Shown: positions 33,693 through 43,477, numbered from the stretch's first letter. The stretch is DNA of 64,000 bases from Candidatus Melainabacteria bacterium (GCA_003258725.1 QHMG01000008.1:1-64000); one strand, 5' to 3'. Numbers and translations are program-made. Notes: generated from the letters alone by a model not told the origin.

Positions 33693-36287
33693 ATGATAAA
33701 TTTTGATAACTTAACAAACTACTCACAAGAAATTATTTCATCAGCAAGCGCACTGATGAACGCAAAGCACAACACTCAAATTGAACCAGAACACATTATG
33801 ATGGCAATGATTCAAGACAACGGTATTTCAAGGGATTACCTTAATGAATTAAAACTTTTAAATCAAAATTTCATTAATTCCGTTACGAAAGCCATCACTG
33901 ATTTTCCGACAGTAAGTGGGGTTCAAAACACACAACAATTGTTTATGTCAAACAACACAGTTGCATTACTTGATTTGGCAGAAGAAGCATCTAAAGAATT
34001 GAAAGATGATTTCATCTCAATTGAAGATATTCTTCTTGCAATGACTCGACTTGAAAATAGCAATATCAAAAAAATGCTTGCAGACAATAGAGTTACATCA
34101 AACACTGTGTTAAATGCAATGAAAAAGATAAGAGGTAATAAAAAAGTGGATAATAAAAACGCAGAAGAAAATATGAAAGCGTTAGAAAAATATTCTACCG
34201 ACCTTACAGAACTTGCTAGAAAAGGCAAATTAGACCCTGTAATCGGTCGTGATGAAGAAATTCGACGTATAATACAAGTTTTAAACAGACGTACAAAAAA
34301 CAACCCCGTTCTAATTGGTGAACCTGGTGTTGGTAAAACTGCTATCATTGAAGGCTTAGCTCAACGTATGGTAAGAGGCGATGTTCCTGAAAGTCTAAAG
34401 AATGATAAATTGATTTCATTAGATTTAGGTGCTTTAGTTGCCGGTGCTAAATTCCGTGGTGAATTTGAAGAACGTTTGAAAGCAGTTTTAAAAGAAGTTG
34501 AAGAATCAGATGGGCATATTGTAATGTTCATTGATGAACTTCATACAGTAGTTGGCGCAGGCGCTACAGAAGGCTCAATGGATGCAGGCAACTTGTTAAA
34601 ACCTATGCTTGCAAGAGGCGTTTTGAGAACAATTGGGGCAACAACAATCAATGAATATAGAAAATACATTGAAAAAGACCCTGCATTAGAAAGACGTTTT
34701 CAACCTGTAATGGTCAACGAACCTTCGGTTGAAGACACAATCAGCATTTTACGTGGTTTGAAAGAAAAATATGAAGTTCACCACGGGGTAAGAATTCTTG
34801 ATAGTGCCTTAATTCAAGCTGCAAAACTTTCTGATAGATACATTACAGACCGTTTTTTGCCTGATAAAGCTATTGACTTAATTGATGAAGCAGCCTCTTC
34901 ACTTCGTATTGAAATTGACTCAATGCCTGAAGAAATTGATATTATGTCAAGACAAAAAGTTCAATTAGAAATTGAACGTGAAGCCTTGAAAAAAGAAGAG
35001 ACTAACCCTGATTGTGAAAGAAAAATCTTAGAAATTTCGCAAGAAATCAGCGATTTAGAAGCTAAAATTGGCGTTTTAAAAGAACAATGGAACAAAGAAA
35101 AAGCTACCATTCAAGGTGAAGCATCAATTAAAGAAGAAATTGAACAAGTTAAACTTGAAATTGAAAAGGCTGAACGTAATACAGATTTGCAAAAGGCTGC
35201 CGAATTGAAATATGGCAAATTAATGGAATTGCAAAAGAAACTTGAAGACATTCAAGGAACTGATAGAAAAGATAACCAATTACTTAAAGAAGAAATTGAC
35301 GGCGATGACATTGCAGAAGTTGTAAGCAAATGGACAGGCGTTCCTGTTTCTAAATTGGTTGAAAGCGAAATGAAGAAATTAATCTCTATGGAAGATGTGC
35401 TTCATAAACGATTAATTGGTCAAGACGAAGCTGTTAATACAGTTTCTGATGCAATCCGTCGTGCTCGTTCAGGTTTGAAAGATCCAAAACGTCCAATCGG
35501 TACATTCATTTTCTTAGGTCCAACAGGTGTTGGTAAAACTGAATTAGCAAAATCATTAGCTGACTTTATGTTTAATGATGAAGACGCAATCGTAAGAATT
35601 GATATGTCAGAATACATGGAAAAACATAATGTTGCAAGATTAGTTGGTGCTCCTCCAGGATACGTTGGCTACGATGAAGGTGGTCAATTAACTGAAGCTG
35701 TTCGTAGAAAACCATATTCAGTTGTACTTTTCGATGAAATCGAAAAAGCTCACCCAGATGTATTTAACTTGATGTTACAAATCTTTGATGACGGTCGTTT
35801 AACTGATTCTAAAGGTAGAACCGTTGATTTCAAAAATACACTTATCATCATGACAAGTAACATCGGTAGTGAAGTTATCTTGGAAGACTCTATAAATGGC
35901 GATTTCTCAGAAACTAAAGAAAAAGTTATGAATATTTTGAAAGAACGCTTTAAACCTGAATTCTTAAACCGTGTTGATGAAACAATATTCTTCAAAGGCT
36001 TGACTTTAGACAATTTAAAACAAATCGTAGATATTCAAATGGAATCTTTAGGAAAACGTTTAGGCGAACAAGAAATTAACCTAGAAGTTACACCAGATGC
36101 AAAAGAATTGCTTGCAACTCAAGGTTATAACCCAATTTACGGCGCAAGACCATTGAAACGTACAATTCGACAAATGGTTGAAAACCCATTGGCTAAATTA
36201 ATCTTGGCACAAAAATTCATTAAAGGTGATACTTTGGTAATTGATGCCGAAAACGATGAAATTAAGTTCAAAAGAAAATCTAAATAA
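33693..36287 (+). CDS. clpB: ClpB disaggregase
   Basis: 864 residues, full length for ClpB. Domain order: N-terminal Clp repeats (1-150), AAA1 with Walker A GEPGVGKTA and Walker B IVMFIDELHT, coiled-coil middle domain (about 400-530), AAA2 with GPTGVGKTE and SVVLFDEIEKAH, then a C-terminal small domain. It resolubilises aggregated proteins with DnaK. No CIRCE-type inverted repeat is visible upstream, so heat regulation must be of another kind. Confidence 0.96.
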   Translation: MINFDNLTNYSQEIISSASALMNAKHNTQIEPEHIMMAMIQDNGISRDYLNELKLLNQNFINSVTKAITDFPTVSGVQNTQQLFMSNNTVALLDLAEEASKELKDDFISIEDILLAMTRLENSNIKKMLADNRVTSNTVLNAMKKIRGNKKVDNKNAEENMKALEKYSTDLTELARKGKLDPVIGRDEEIRRIIQVLNRRTKNNPVLIGEPGVGKTAIIEGLAQRMVRGDVPESLKNDKLISLDLGALVAGAKFRGEFEERLKAVLKEVEESDGHIVMFIDELHTVVGAGATEGSMDAGNLLKPMLARGVLRTIGATTINEYRKYIEKDPALERRFQPVMVNEPSVEDTISILRGLKEKYEVHHGVRILDSALIQAAKLSDRYITDRFLPDKAIDLIDEAASSLRIEIDSMPEEIDIMSRQKVQLEIEREALKKEETNPDCERKILEISQEISDLEAKIGVLKEQWNKEKATIQGEASIKEEIEQVKLEIEKAERNTDLQKAAELKYGKLMELQKKLEDIQGTDRKDNQLLKEEIDGDDIAEVVSKWTGVPVSKLVESEMKKLISMEDVLHKRLIGQDEAVNTVSDAIRRARSGLKDPKRPIGTFIFLGPTGVGKTELAKSLADFMFNDEDAIVRIDMSEYMEKHNVARLVGAPPGYVGYDEGGQLTEAVRRKPYSVVLFDEIEKAHPDVFNLMLQIFDDGRLTDSKGRTVDFKNTLIIMTSNIGSEVILEDSINGDFSETKEKVMNILKERFKPEFLNRVDETIFFKGLTLDNLKQIVDIQMESLGKRLGEQEINLEVTPDAKELLATQGYNPIYGARPLKRTIRQMVENPLAKLILAQKFIKGDTLVIDAENDEIKFKRKSK

Positions 36288-36303
36288 TAAATAATTCTTT
36301 ATG

Positions 36304-36341
36304 AAGGCGCAGAATGTAATTCTTACATTCTGCGCCTTTTT
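36304..36341 (+). terminator. clpB terminator
   Basis: AAGGCGCAGAATGTAA, TTC and the exact complement: a 16-bp stem followed by T-rich sequence. Confidence 0.88.
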
Positions 36342-36405
36342 ATATACTTAAGTAAAGTTATATTAAAAATTTTTATATAAAATCCTTTTTGTTTATACTT
36401 AAAGC

Positions 36406-36630
36406 ATAGGGTAAGTACCATCACTTCCGCTAACACACAAATACTAAGATTTTGGTTAGAAAGGGGGTGAGACAAAATGGCCAAAGAAATAATAAAGACC
36501 GTTATAACAGCCATTATAACAGTCCTTAAAATTATTCTTATCTGGTTATAGGGTACTAAGAGAAGTCCTAAAGAAGTGACATTTCTATTAGGGCTTCACC
36601 CTATATTTACATTATAAACTATTTTTTTAT
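36406..36630 (+). ncRNA. Dispersed structured RNA element, copy C (with 24-codon ORF)
   Basis: 5' arm TCACTTCC plus CTAAC (36421-36434) pairs with GTTAG and GGGGGTGA (36455-36470), enclosing the SD. Compared with copy A, the stem bases differ but pairing is kept (CTAAC/GTTAG here, CCAC/GTGG there). A 3' hairpin spans 36563-36596. ACCCTATA (36598-36605) can pair with TATAGGGT at the ORF stop (36547-36554) or with ATAGGGT at the 5' end (36406-36412), two competing partners. A TATACT -10 lies at about 36394. The T-rich 3' end resembles copies A and B. Confidence 0.65.
36477..36551 (+). CDS. 24-residue hydrophobic peptide, element copy C
   Basis: ATG after AAAGGGGGTGAG. The peptide begins MAKEIIKTVI and continues as an Ile/Thr/Val/Leu helix ending IWL. 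It aligns gap-free with the copy A peptide over all 24 positions, with the first block M-x-K-E-x-I-K conserved and hydrophobic residues exchanged conservatively. This is a pattern of protein-level conservation. On the minus strand inside the ORF lies TGTTATAAT (36513-36521), a possible antisense promoter. Confidence 0.6.
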   Translation: MAKEIIKTVITAIITVLKIILIWL

Positions 36631-36670
36631 TTTTTCAAGTGTGCTAAAATTATTCAAAAAGGAGAAAGTT

Positions 36671-37246
36671 ATGACAAACGAAGCGCTTTTTGATCCAGGG
36701 TTTACAAAGAGTTTAATCCCTTTGTCGCTTGATACAAAATATTTTTACGACGAACTAAACATGATTAAAAACTTCAACATAAAAAAATCAGAGTTTAGAA
36801 TTGCTTTACCAAAATTGGCTCAATTAACCGAAAGACACATTGGTTTCTACGTTGGTTGCATGCTTTGGGGTGCATATTTAAAAACTTTAGGCTCTGAAAA
36901 AATTATTGGCAACCCATTTTTAGGTAAAGAATACGAAGAAGAACCAGCTTTGAGCGAGATTAATTTCATTTTTGATTTTGTAAAAAAATTAGACAAGGAT
37001 TCAAAATACTATATCGGAAAACCTTACACTTTTGACCCTAAAAAGCTAGAAATTCTAGAATTATACAAAGAATTCATCAAAAAGAACGAAAGTTTTGTAA
37101 ACACAGACACTGTTGATAAAATTGTTCTTGTAGGTAAATTAGAAACTATGAGCAAAGAAGAAATTTTAGAGATTAAAAAGAAAATTCAAGACGTAATTCA
37201 TACAGGTAAATTAGAGGAATTACTAGAATTTTGTGATAAAATATAA
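36671..37246 (+). CDS. Hypothetical protein, 191 residues
   Basis: Starts at the ATG preceded by AAAAGGAGAAAGTT. A longer in-frame reading from 36641 would overlap the SD and is unlikely. Mixed alpha/beta composition: FTKSLIPLSLDTKYFYDEL near the start and a charged helical end (KEEILEIKKKIQDVIHTGKL). No signal peptide, no membrane segment, no recognised family. It precedes the adenine deaminase gene by 44 bp and may share its message. Confidence 0.65.
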   Translation: MTNEALFDPGFTKSLIPLSLDTKYFYDELNMIKNFNIKKSEFRIALPKLAQLTERHIGFYVGCMLWGAYLKTLGSEKIIGNPFLGKEYEEEPALSEINFIFDFVKKLDKDSKYYIGKPYTFDPKKLEILELYKEFIKKNESFVNTDTVDKIVLVGKLETMSKEEILEIKKKIQDVIHTGKLEELLEFCDKI

Positions 37247-37290
37247 GGAACAAGTATTTAGGATTTTATAAGATTTAGGAAAGGAATAAA

Positions 37291-39021
37291 ATGCACCAAG
37301 AAGAATTTATTGCAGTTGCTTTAGGTGAAAAAAAAGCAGATTTAGTAATTAAAAATGCGCAAATCGTAAATGTTTTAACTGAAGAAATTTACGAAAGTGA
37401 CGTAGCTATTACCAATGGTAGAGTTGCAGGTGTTGCAAAAGGTTATAAAGGCGAAAAAGAAATCGACTTAAAAGGTGCATTCTTAACTCCAGGTTTTATC
37501 GACGGTCACGTACACATTGAAAGTTCAATGATGTTACCTCATAGGTTTGCTCAAGCAGTAGTTTCAGCAGGTACAACAACTGTTGTAACTGATCCTCATG
37601 AAATTTCAAATGTTTTAGGCTTACACGGTATCAGCTTTATGAGAGAAGCCTCTAAAAATTTACCACTAAGAGTTTATACAATGCTTCCTTCTTGTGTTCC
37701 TGCAACTTCATTTGAAACCTCTGGTTTTGAATTAAACGCTTATGATTTATCTTTATTGATGGACAAAGATTGGGTTCTTGGTCTAGCTGAAATGATGAAC
37801 TTCCCAGGAGTTTTAATGAGAGATAAAGAAGTCATGGCTAAGATTGACTTAGCTTTACAATACAAAAAACGTGTAGACGGTCACGCTCCGCAAGTTTCAG
37901 GCAAAGATCTTTGTGCATACATTGCAAGTGGCGTAACTTCTGACCACGAATGTACAGACCCTGAACAAGCGTTAGAAAAATTAAGACAAGGTATGTACAT
38001 CATGGTTCGTGAAGGTACTGCAGCAAAAGATTTAGATGCATTAATGCCAATTTTAAAACATAACAATAATCGCAAAATCTTGTTTGTAACTGATGACAGA
38101 CACCCAGAAGATTTAAGAGTACACATCGGCGGTATGGTTCAACGCTCTGTTGAAAACGGCGTAAACCCTATTAAAGCTATTCAAATGGCAAGTTTAAACA
38201 CTGCGGAATACTTTAAAATTCAAGACTTAGGCGCTATTGCTCCTGGTTATAAAGCAGATTTCAACGTATTTGCTACAATGGACGACTTTACAAGACCAAT
38301 GATAGTATTCCAAAACGGTCAAGTCGTTGCTGAAAACGGCAATTTGGTTGCATCTTTAGACAATGTTAATGTTCCTTCTACTAGAGGTTCTGTAAATGTT
38401 GGTTGGTTAGAAGAAGATAGTTTCCACATTCCTGCAAAAGGTAATAAAGTTAATGCTATTGAAATTATCCCTCATCAATTGATTACAAAACAAACTGTTG
38501 TTGATGTAAAAGTTGAAAACGGTTTAGCAAAAGCAAATTTAGATGATGATGTATTAAAAATCTGTGTTGTAGAACGTCATAGAGCTAGTGGAAACATCGG
38601 CAAAGGCTTTGTTAAAGGCTTTGGTATTAAAGAAGGTGCTATTGCTTCAACAGTTGCCCACGATTCACACAATATGATTATTATTGGTACAAATGATGAA
38701 GATATGCTTTTAGCACAAAAAGAACTTGTTAAATCTCAAGGAGGTAAAGTCGTAGTTAGAGACGGCGAAATCCTTGCTAAATTACCTTTACCTGTTGCTG
38801 GTTTAATGTCTTACGAAGATATTGAATTCGTTACAGAAAAATCCGAAGCGTTAAACAAAGCTGCAAAAGAAATCGGTTGCGTTGTAGATGATCCTTTTAT
38901 GACAATGGGCTTCTTGTCATTACCTGTAATTCCTCAATTGAAAATTACAGATAAAGGTATTTTCTCAACAGATATCTTTAACTTTATTGATATTTTTGAA
39001 ACTGAACCTGCAAAAGTTTAG
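37291..39021 (+). CDS. ade: Adenine deaminase
   Basis: 576 residues, the length of the amidohydrolase-type Ade family. Metal-binding motif GFIDGHVHIESSM, then AGTTTVVTDPHEISNVLG, VDGHAPQVSGKDL, TSDHECTDPEQAL and FVTDDRHPEDL are in the family order. It deaminates adenine to hypoxanthine in purine salvage. SD AGGAAAGGAAT is upstream and a terminator follows. Confidence 0.95.
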   Translation: MHQEEFIAVALGEKKADLVIKNAQIVNVLTEEIYESDVAITNGRVAGVAKGYKGEKEIDLKGAFLTPGFIDGHVHIESSMMLPHRFAQAVVSAGTTTVVTDPHEISNVLGLHGISFMREASKNLPLRVYTMLPSCVPATSFETSGFELNAYDLSLLMDKDWVLGLAEMMNFPGVLMRDKEVMAKIDLALQYKKRVDGHAPQVSGKDLCAYIASGVTSDHECTDPEQALEKLRQGMYIMVREGTAAKDLDALMPILKHNNNRKILFVTDDRHPEDLRVHIGGMVQRSVENGVNPIKAIQMASLNTAEYFKIQDLGAIAPGYKADFNVFATMDDFTRPMIVFQNGQVVAENGNLVASLDNVNVPSTRGSVNVGWLEEDSFHIPAKGNKVNAIEIIPHQLITKQTVVDVKVENGLAKANLDDDVLKICVVERHRASGNIGKGFVKGFGIKEGAIASTVAHDSHNMIIIGTNDEDMLLAQKELVKSQGGKVVVRDGEILAKLPLPVAGLMSYEDIEFVTEKSEALNKAAKEIGCVVDDPFMTMGFLSLPVIPQLKITDKGIFSTDIFNFIDIFETEPAKV

Positions 39022-39041
39022 CCTCAACAAAGAATATTTGG

Positions 39042-39073
39042 AAGGCGGTTTGTTAAATTAACAAACCGCCTTT
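39042..39073 (+). terminator. ade terminator
   Basis: AAGGCGGTTTGTTAA with complementary TTAACAAACCGCCTT, ending in TTTT. Confidence 0.85.
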
Positions 39074-39239
39074 TACATCTGTAATAAAAAACTAAAAATT
39101 TAAACCAAATTTTCTAAAACCATGATAAACATTGAATTTAACATGTAAACTTTTGTTACATTAAATTACTAAAGTACTAAAGTCATACAAGATATTGCCG
39201 AATATAATAATGTAATGAGAAAGAAAAAAGGGTATTGAT

Positions 39240-41135
39240 ATGGTAGATAAAGCTAAAATACAGGCTTATATCGCAACACTTCCACCAAAGGAACGTGCCA
39301 AATTTCAAAAGTTGCCAAAACAGCAACAAATTTCTATCATGAACAAAGCTCTAGGAACAACATCTACTAAACCGAAAGCAAATTCTAATACCTCATCTTT
39401 GCCTAAATTTAGTCAAAGAACTATGAATTCTATTTTTATGAACGATAGATATACTTGCCAATCAGATAATACTCGTGTTATGTATCCACATGTTGAAATC
39501 GCAAGAAAAGAAGTTCAAGTAAAACAAGAACTAAAGAAAGCAGGTAAAGAACAACCAAGAAAACTAAATTTAAAACCTATCAGCGCACAAAGCAAACAAC
39601 TTCGACAAGGTATAGTATCAAGAATGCAAAAGAGCTATAATACTGCTGTTACAAGCTTCAACGGTCAAATGCAAAAAGATGGTTGGGCTGGTGATGTTGC
39701 AGATGGTATTAGCAAACTTTGGAACAATAATTTATGGAATATCACAGGAAATACTGCCGATATGGTTAGAGCAGATTTAAGACAGTATCACGCTCAAACT
39801 GCTGATTTAAAAGCGTCAATTTCTCGACAAGATTTCCCAGCAAAATTTAAACAAATTTATGGAATAAACTATAACGAACAAAACATTAAAGCCTTTTATA
39901 ACACAGAAAAGAAAGTTAAAAATGTAGCGACTGCCGTAACAACTTCAAAAGCAGTCCAAAGCGCATTTAATTTACCTTTAAAACAATTTAATGAAAATTA
40001 TGGTATATACAAAGACCATGTAGAAGTTTTGCACGGTTCAACAGGAACTATGGAAAGAAAAGTTCCTAAAGAAGTTCTTTTAAAAACTATGAAGAATAAA
40101 GTTGAAGAACTAGTTGGCGAAAAAGGTGTCGCACAAATTGCAAAGCAATCAAATATCGACTTGTCAAAATTAGATGATGCAAAAAAATACACTTTCTACG
40201 GAAAAATAGCACAACAATTAGTAAATTCTTCAAAAAATGCTGAAAAAAAAGCATTAAATGGTAAATCTTTTGAATATTATGAAAGACAATATGATGCATC
40301 TTATACTAGAGCATTTGGTACTAAAAATAATATTCAAAAACGTGTTGCTAAATACAATACCTCACAAGAAATTGGTACTGCAGCTGTTAAATCAGGGGCT
40401 CAAGCCGTTGTTGTAGTTGGTTCTACAGTAGCTATCGTAGCTTCTGGCGGTTCAGCTACACCTTTGGTTGTTGCAGGCATTTCTGGGGCTGCTTCTGTGG
40501 CAATTGATGTAACTGATAAAGCAACTAATGGCATTAAAGGTGACGTAAAAAAATCAATGCCAGGAATTTTAAAATCAGGCATGATTGATGCTGCATTCAG
40601 CTATGCTGGTGGCAATGTTGCAAAAGGTATCACAAGCGTAGTTAAACCTACTACAAAAGTTGGCACAGTTGCAGTTAAAGCAGCAGCAAACGGCATTGGG
40701 GCTGCAACAGAAGGTACAGTTAAAGATGCTGTAACAGGTGGATTAAACAACTTCTCTTTAAAAACATTTGCTGTAAGAGCTTTAATCGCATCAACATTAG
40801 GCAATATAAAAATGGTTTCAAATAGTGACGCCATAGTAAAAACTATTGGCGTTGGCAAAAGCGCTACAATGAGTGCAACTATAAAATCAATTAAAATTGA
40901 ATTGAAAGAACAAGCAAAAGCTCAAGGGGCAACAGAAGCTCAAAAAGTTGTTCAATTTATGGAACAAAATCCAGAAGAATTTGAAAAAATTGTAATGGAG
41001 GTTGCTCAAGAGCAAGCTGATGACACAACACCAACAGACAACAGAAAAGTTGGACAGGTTATTGAACAAAAAACTGATAATATTGAACAAATTGTTGTTG
41101 ATATTCAAAAAGACAAAGATAAAATTGATAAATAA
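39240..41135 (+). CDS. Large hypothetical protein with glycine-zipper region (paralog 1)
   Basis: 631 residues. N-terminal 150 residues are Lys/Gln-rich. A conserved block reads MQKDGWAGDVADGISKLWNN, then DFPAKFKQIYGINYNEQN. Later come YDASYTRAFGTKNNIQKRVA and YNTSQEIGTAAVKSGAQAVV. After it, about residues 385-430 and 455-530 are Gly/Ala/Val-rich, able to insert into membranes. The tail is acidic. Clear paralog of the next gene. A membrane-active effector or surface protein is possible, but I recognise no toxin domain. Confidence 0.65.
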   Translation: MVDKAKIQAYIATLPPKERAKFQKLPKQQQISIMNKALGTTSTKPKANSNTSSLPKFSQRTMNSIFMNDRYTCQSDNTRVMYPHVEIARKEVQVKQELKKAGKEQPRKLNLKPISAQSKQLRQGIVSRMQKSYNTAVTSFNGQMQKDGWAGDVADGISKLWNNNLWNITGNTADMVRADLRQYHAQTADLKASISRQDFPAKFKQIYGINYNEQNIKAFYNTEKKVKNVATAVTTSKAVQSAFNLPLKQFNENYGIYKDHVEVLHGSTGTMERKVPKEVLLKTMKNKVEELVGEKGVAQIAKQSNIDLSKLDDAKKYTFYGKIAQQLVNSSKNAEKKALNGKSFEYYERQYDASYTRAFGTKNNIQKRVAKYNTSQEIGTAAVKSGAQAVVVVGSTVAIVASGGSATPLVVAGISGAASVAIDVTDKATNGIKGDVKKSMPGILKSGMIDAAFSYAGGNVAKGITSVVKPTTKVGTVAVKAAANGIGAATEGTVKDAVTGGLNNFSLKTFAVRALIASTLGNIKMVSNSDAIVKTIGVGKSATMSATIKSIKIELKEQAKAQGATEAQKVVQFMEQNPEEFEKIVMEVAQEQADDTTPTDNRKVGQVIEQKTDNIEQIVVDIQKDKDKIDK

Positions 41136-41139
41136 GATT

Positions 41140-41171
41140 AAAGAGGTTTTACTATTTCGTAAAGCCTCTTT
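41140..41171 (+). terminator. Weak terminator hairpin between the paralogs
   Basis: AAAGAGG with CCTCTTT plus inner TTTAC/GTAAA, followed by CTTTAC. It lies just past the first paralog's stop. Confidence 0.55.
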
Positions 41172-41263
41172 CTTTACAAGATGTAACAAATCGTCAAAAA
41201 CATGGCAATTATTATATTTAGGGTACTTTATATATTTGAATTAGTAAAAAATAGGGTTGAATA

Positions 41264-42892
41264 GTGATTAATTTAAGTGCTTTAAATGCAGTTAAATCAA
41301 CTAAAAACGTAATAAATGCGAAATCTCAAAATGGATTTCGTCAAAACCTTTATGTTCAAAAGCCAGATACTTTTGAACATACTTGCCCTGTTAATTTTAC
41401 AGGTAGTTCAAATAAATCAAAACAGTATGAAAAAACGACAGAAACACTTAAAACTATTGGACAAAATGCTCAATTATCTTTAGATGGACATTTGGCATCT
41501 GAAGGTTGGGCGGGTAAAGTTGCAGATAGTGTAAGTGTTTTATGGAATTCAAAAAATAGAGCCGTTTTGGTTCAAAAAGATATTGATACCTACAATCAAC
41601 AAATTAATGATTTAAAAGAGTCAATTAAAGATAAGAAATTCCCTGAAAAGTTTCAAGAAATATTTGGTGTTGAATACAAAAATAGTAACATCACAAAATA
41701 CAATAAAAAAGTTAAACAGTTTAAATTAGCAGTTACAACTCAGGCTATGTCCGATATTGTATCGAAGAAGTTGTCTGAGGATTTAACCGTATTCAAAGAA
41801 AATAACGGAAAACTTCAAGATAAAGTTGAGAAAAAAATAAACTATTACGCAACAACAGGTTCTGTTCCATATTTGTATCATACAACTCCAAAAGAACAAA
41901 TTTTTGAAAATATGGAAAAATCGTTAGTATCAATTATTGGTTCAAAAGAAACTTTAGACAACACTTTAAAGGCTTCTGGTATGGACACAGAAAAAATGTC
42001 TATGGAAGAAAAATATAATGCTTATGGAGTCATGGCGGAATTTTTAGATGAAACAATGAAAACGACTGCAGAAAATGTCCGTGATGGAAAAACGTTAAAA
42101 GAATTACAAAAAGAATATGATGACTCTTATGAACATGCTTATGGTCATACAAATGACATTCAAGAAAGAGTTGATAAATACAATCGTTCTCAAGAAATTG
42201 GAGCAGCAGCCGTAAGAGGTGCGACTCGTTCCGTATTGTCTGCTTTGACATTATTGACTGCTCCTGAAATGGGGTTTGCACAAATTGTAGCAAAATCTGC
42301 AACAACAATGGGCATCAAAATTTTGGTAGACGGTTCTGATAAATTAAGTAGCGATAAAGAGGACGCATTAGATAGCAAAAACTTTAAAAAACTTGTACGC
42401 TCAGCATCAATTAGTGGTGCAGAAAAACTTGCATCAGGAGTTTTAGGCTCTGTAGTTCCTGCCTTTGACACCGGTTATGAGTTCTTAGACCAGATTTTAG
42501 AACAAGGCAAAGAAGTTGCATCTGATACAATCTTAGGTTTAACTTCTGAAAAATTGAAAAAAGGAAATTGGGCAACAAATCAAATTATTCCAAGAATGTT
42601 GATTTCGTTTGTATTCAAAAATATTAGCCCTAATGATGATGTAATCAAAGAAATTTTGAGTGCAACAAAAGGTAGCGTAAATCAGGCTATGAAATATTCT
42701 ACTCGTGAACGTGATGCTGTAAAATCGTTTATGGAAGGCACAAAACAAGCATTGTCAAAGGTTGAAGTGAAAGATACGAAATCATTAGAAGAATTAAAAA
42801 AATTGTCAAATGAAAATCCTGAAGAATTTTTGAAAATTATGACTTCCGCATTGCAACAAGTTGTAGATGAAAAAAATCGTGAAATGGATTAA
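41264..42892 (+). CDS. Large hypothetical protein with glycine-zipper region (paralog 2)
   Basis: 542 residues with a GTG start; no ATG is available near the conserved N-terminus (INLSALNAVKS). The first 45 residues include KPDTFEHTCPVNFTGSS, containing both the D-T-F and F-T-G motifs. It then aligns with paralog 1: LASEGWAGKVADSVSVLWNS, EKFQEIFGVEYKNSNI, and YDDSYEHAYGHTNDIQERVD with YNRSQEIGAAAVRGATRSV. The hydrophobic segment (VLSALTLLTAPEMGFAQIV) is weaker than in paralog 1. Function unknown. Confidence 0.65.
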   Translation: MINLSALNAVKSTKNVINAKSQNGFRQNLYVQKPDTFEHTCPVNFTGSSNKSKQYEKTTETLKTIGQNAQLSLDGHLASEGWAGKVADSVSVLWNSKNRAVLVQKDIDTYNQQINDLKESIKDKKFPEKFQEIFGVEYKNSNITKYNKKVKQFKLAVTTQAMSDIVSKKLSEDLTVFKENNGKLQDKVEKKINYYATTGSVPYLYHTTPKEQIFENMEKSLVSIIGSKETLDNTLKASGMDTEKMSMEEKYNAYGVMAEFLDETMKTTAENVRDGKTLKELQKEYDDSYEHAYGHTNDIQERVDKYNRSQEIGAAAVRGATRSVLSALTLLTAPEMGFAQIVAKSATTMGIKILVDGSDKLSSDKEDALDSKNFKKLVRSASISGAEKLASGVLGSVVPAFDTGYEFLDQILEQGKEVASDTILGLTSEKLKKGNWATNQIIPRMLISFVFKNISPNDDVIKEILSATKGSVNQAMKYSTRERDAVKSFMEGTKQALSKVEVKDTKSLEELKKLSNENPEEFLKIMTSALQQVVDEKNREMD

Positions 42893-42934
42893 AATAAAAT
42901 TATGGAATTAGGGAAATAGAAGGAAATTAGAAAA

Positions 42935-43477
42935 ATGATTAATGCAGTAAATGCAACAACACCAACAAACAACATAAGTTATGTATCAAAACCAGACACA
43001 ATAGCATTAAGACCACACCACTTTTTATGTCTGCCAGGGTATAAAGGATACAATTATAATCAGTCTGCCAAAACAAGTTGGGATATAATTTCAAAACAAT
43101 TAAGAGAAAATCCAGATACAGATATTTTAATTAAAAGTGGTAAAGATGATTTATGCAAAAAATGTCCTAACGATGGCTCTGGAACTGCAATTTGTAAAGA
43201 TGATTCTGTTAATCAATTAGACGAAAAAGTTAAATTTTTAATCGGCGTTGAAACAGGTAAAACTTATAAATTTAGCGAAATTATGAAACGTATGAAATGG
43301 GTTATGACACCAGAAGTTCACAAAGATTTATGTTCTGACTGCTGTTGGTGGAGAAAAGGCTTATGCAGAGATACTTTTGCCGAAAATAGTACTTCTCCAT
43401 TATTGAGTGTAACTTCAAAGGGAAAAATTAACACAAACGGCTTAAAATATGTTCCACCGACAGAAAAAGCAGCATAA
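42935..43477 (+). CDS. DUF1284-type cysteine-rich protein
   Basis: 180 residues. From about residue 25 it matches the DUF1284 pattern: ALRPHHFLCLPGYKGYNYN, DDLCKKCPNDGSG and a late LCSDCCWWRKGLC cluster. Nine or so cysteines suggest iron-sulfur or zinc binding. The N-terminal 20 residues with VSKPDTIAL resemble the lineage-type leader. It sits 42 bp after the second paralog and 54 bp before the radical SAM gene. Role unknown. Confidence 0.78.
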   Translation: MINAVNATTPTNNISYVSKPDTIALRPHHFLCLPGYKGYNYNQSAKTSWDIISKQLRENPDTDILIKSGKDDLCKKCPNDGSGTAICKDDSVNQLDEKVKFLIGVETGKTYKFSEIMKRMKWVMTPEVHKDLCSDCCWWRKGLCRDTFAENSTSPLLSVTSKGKINTNGLKYVPPTEKAA

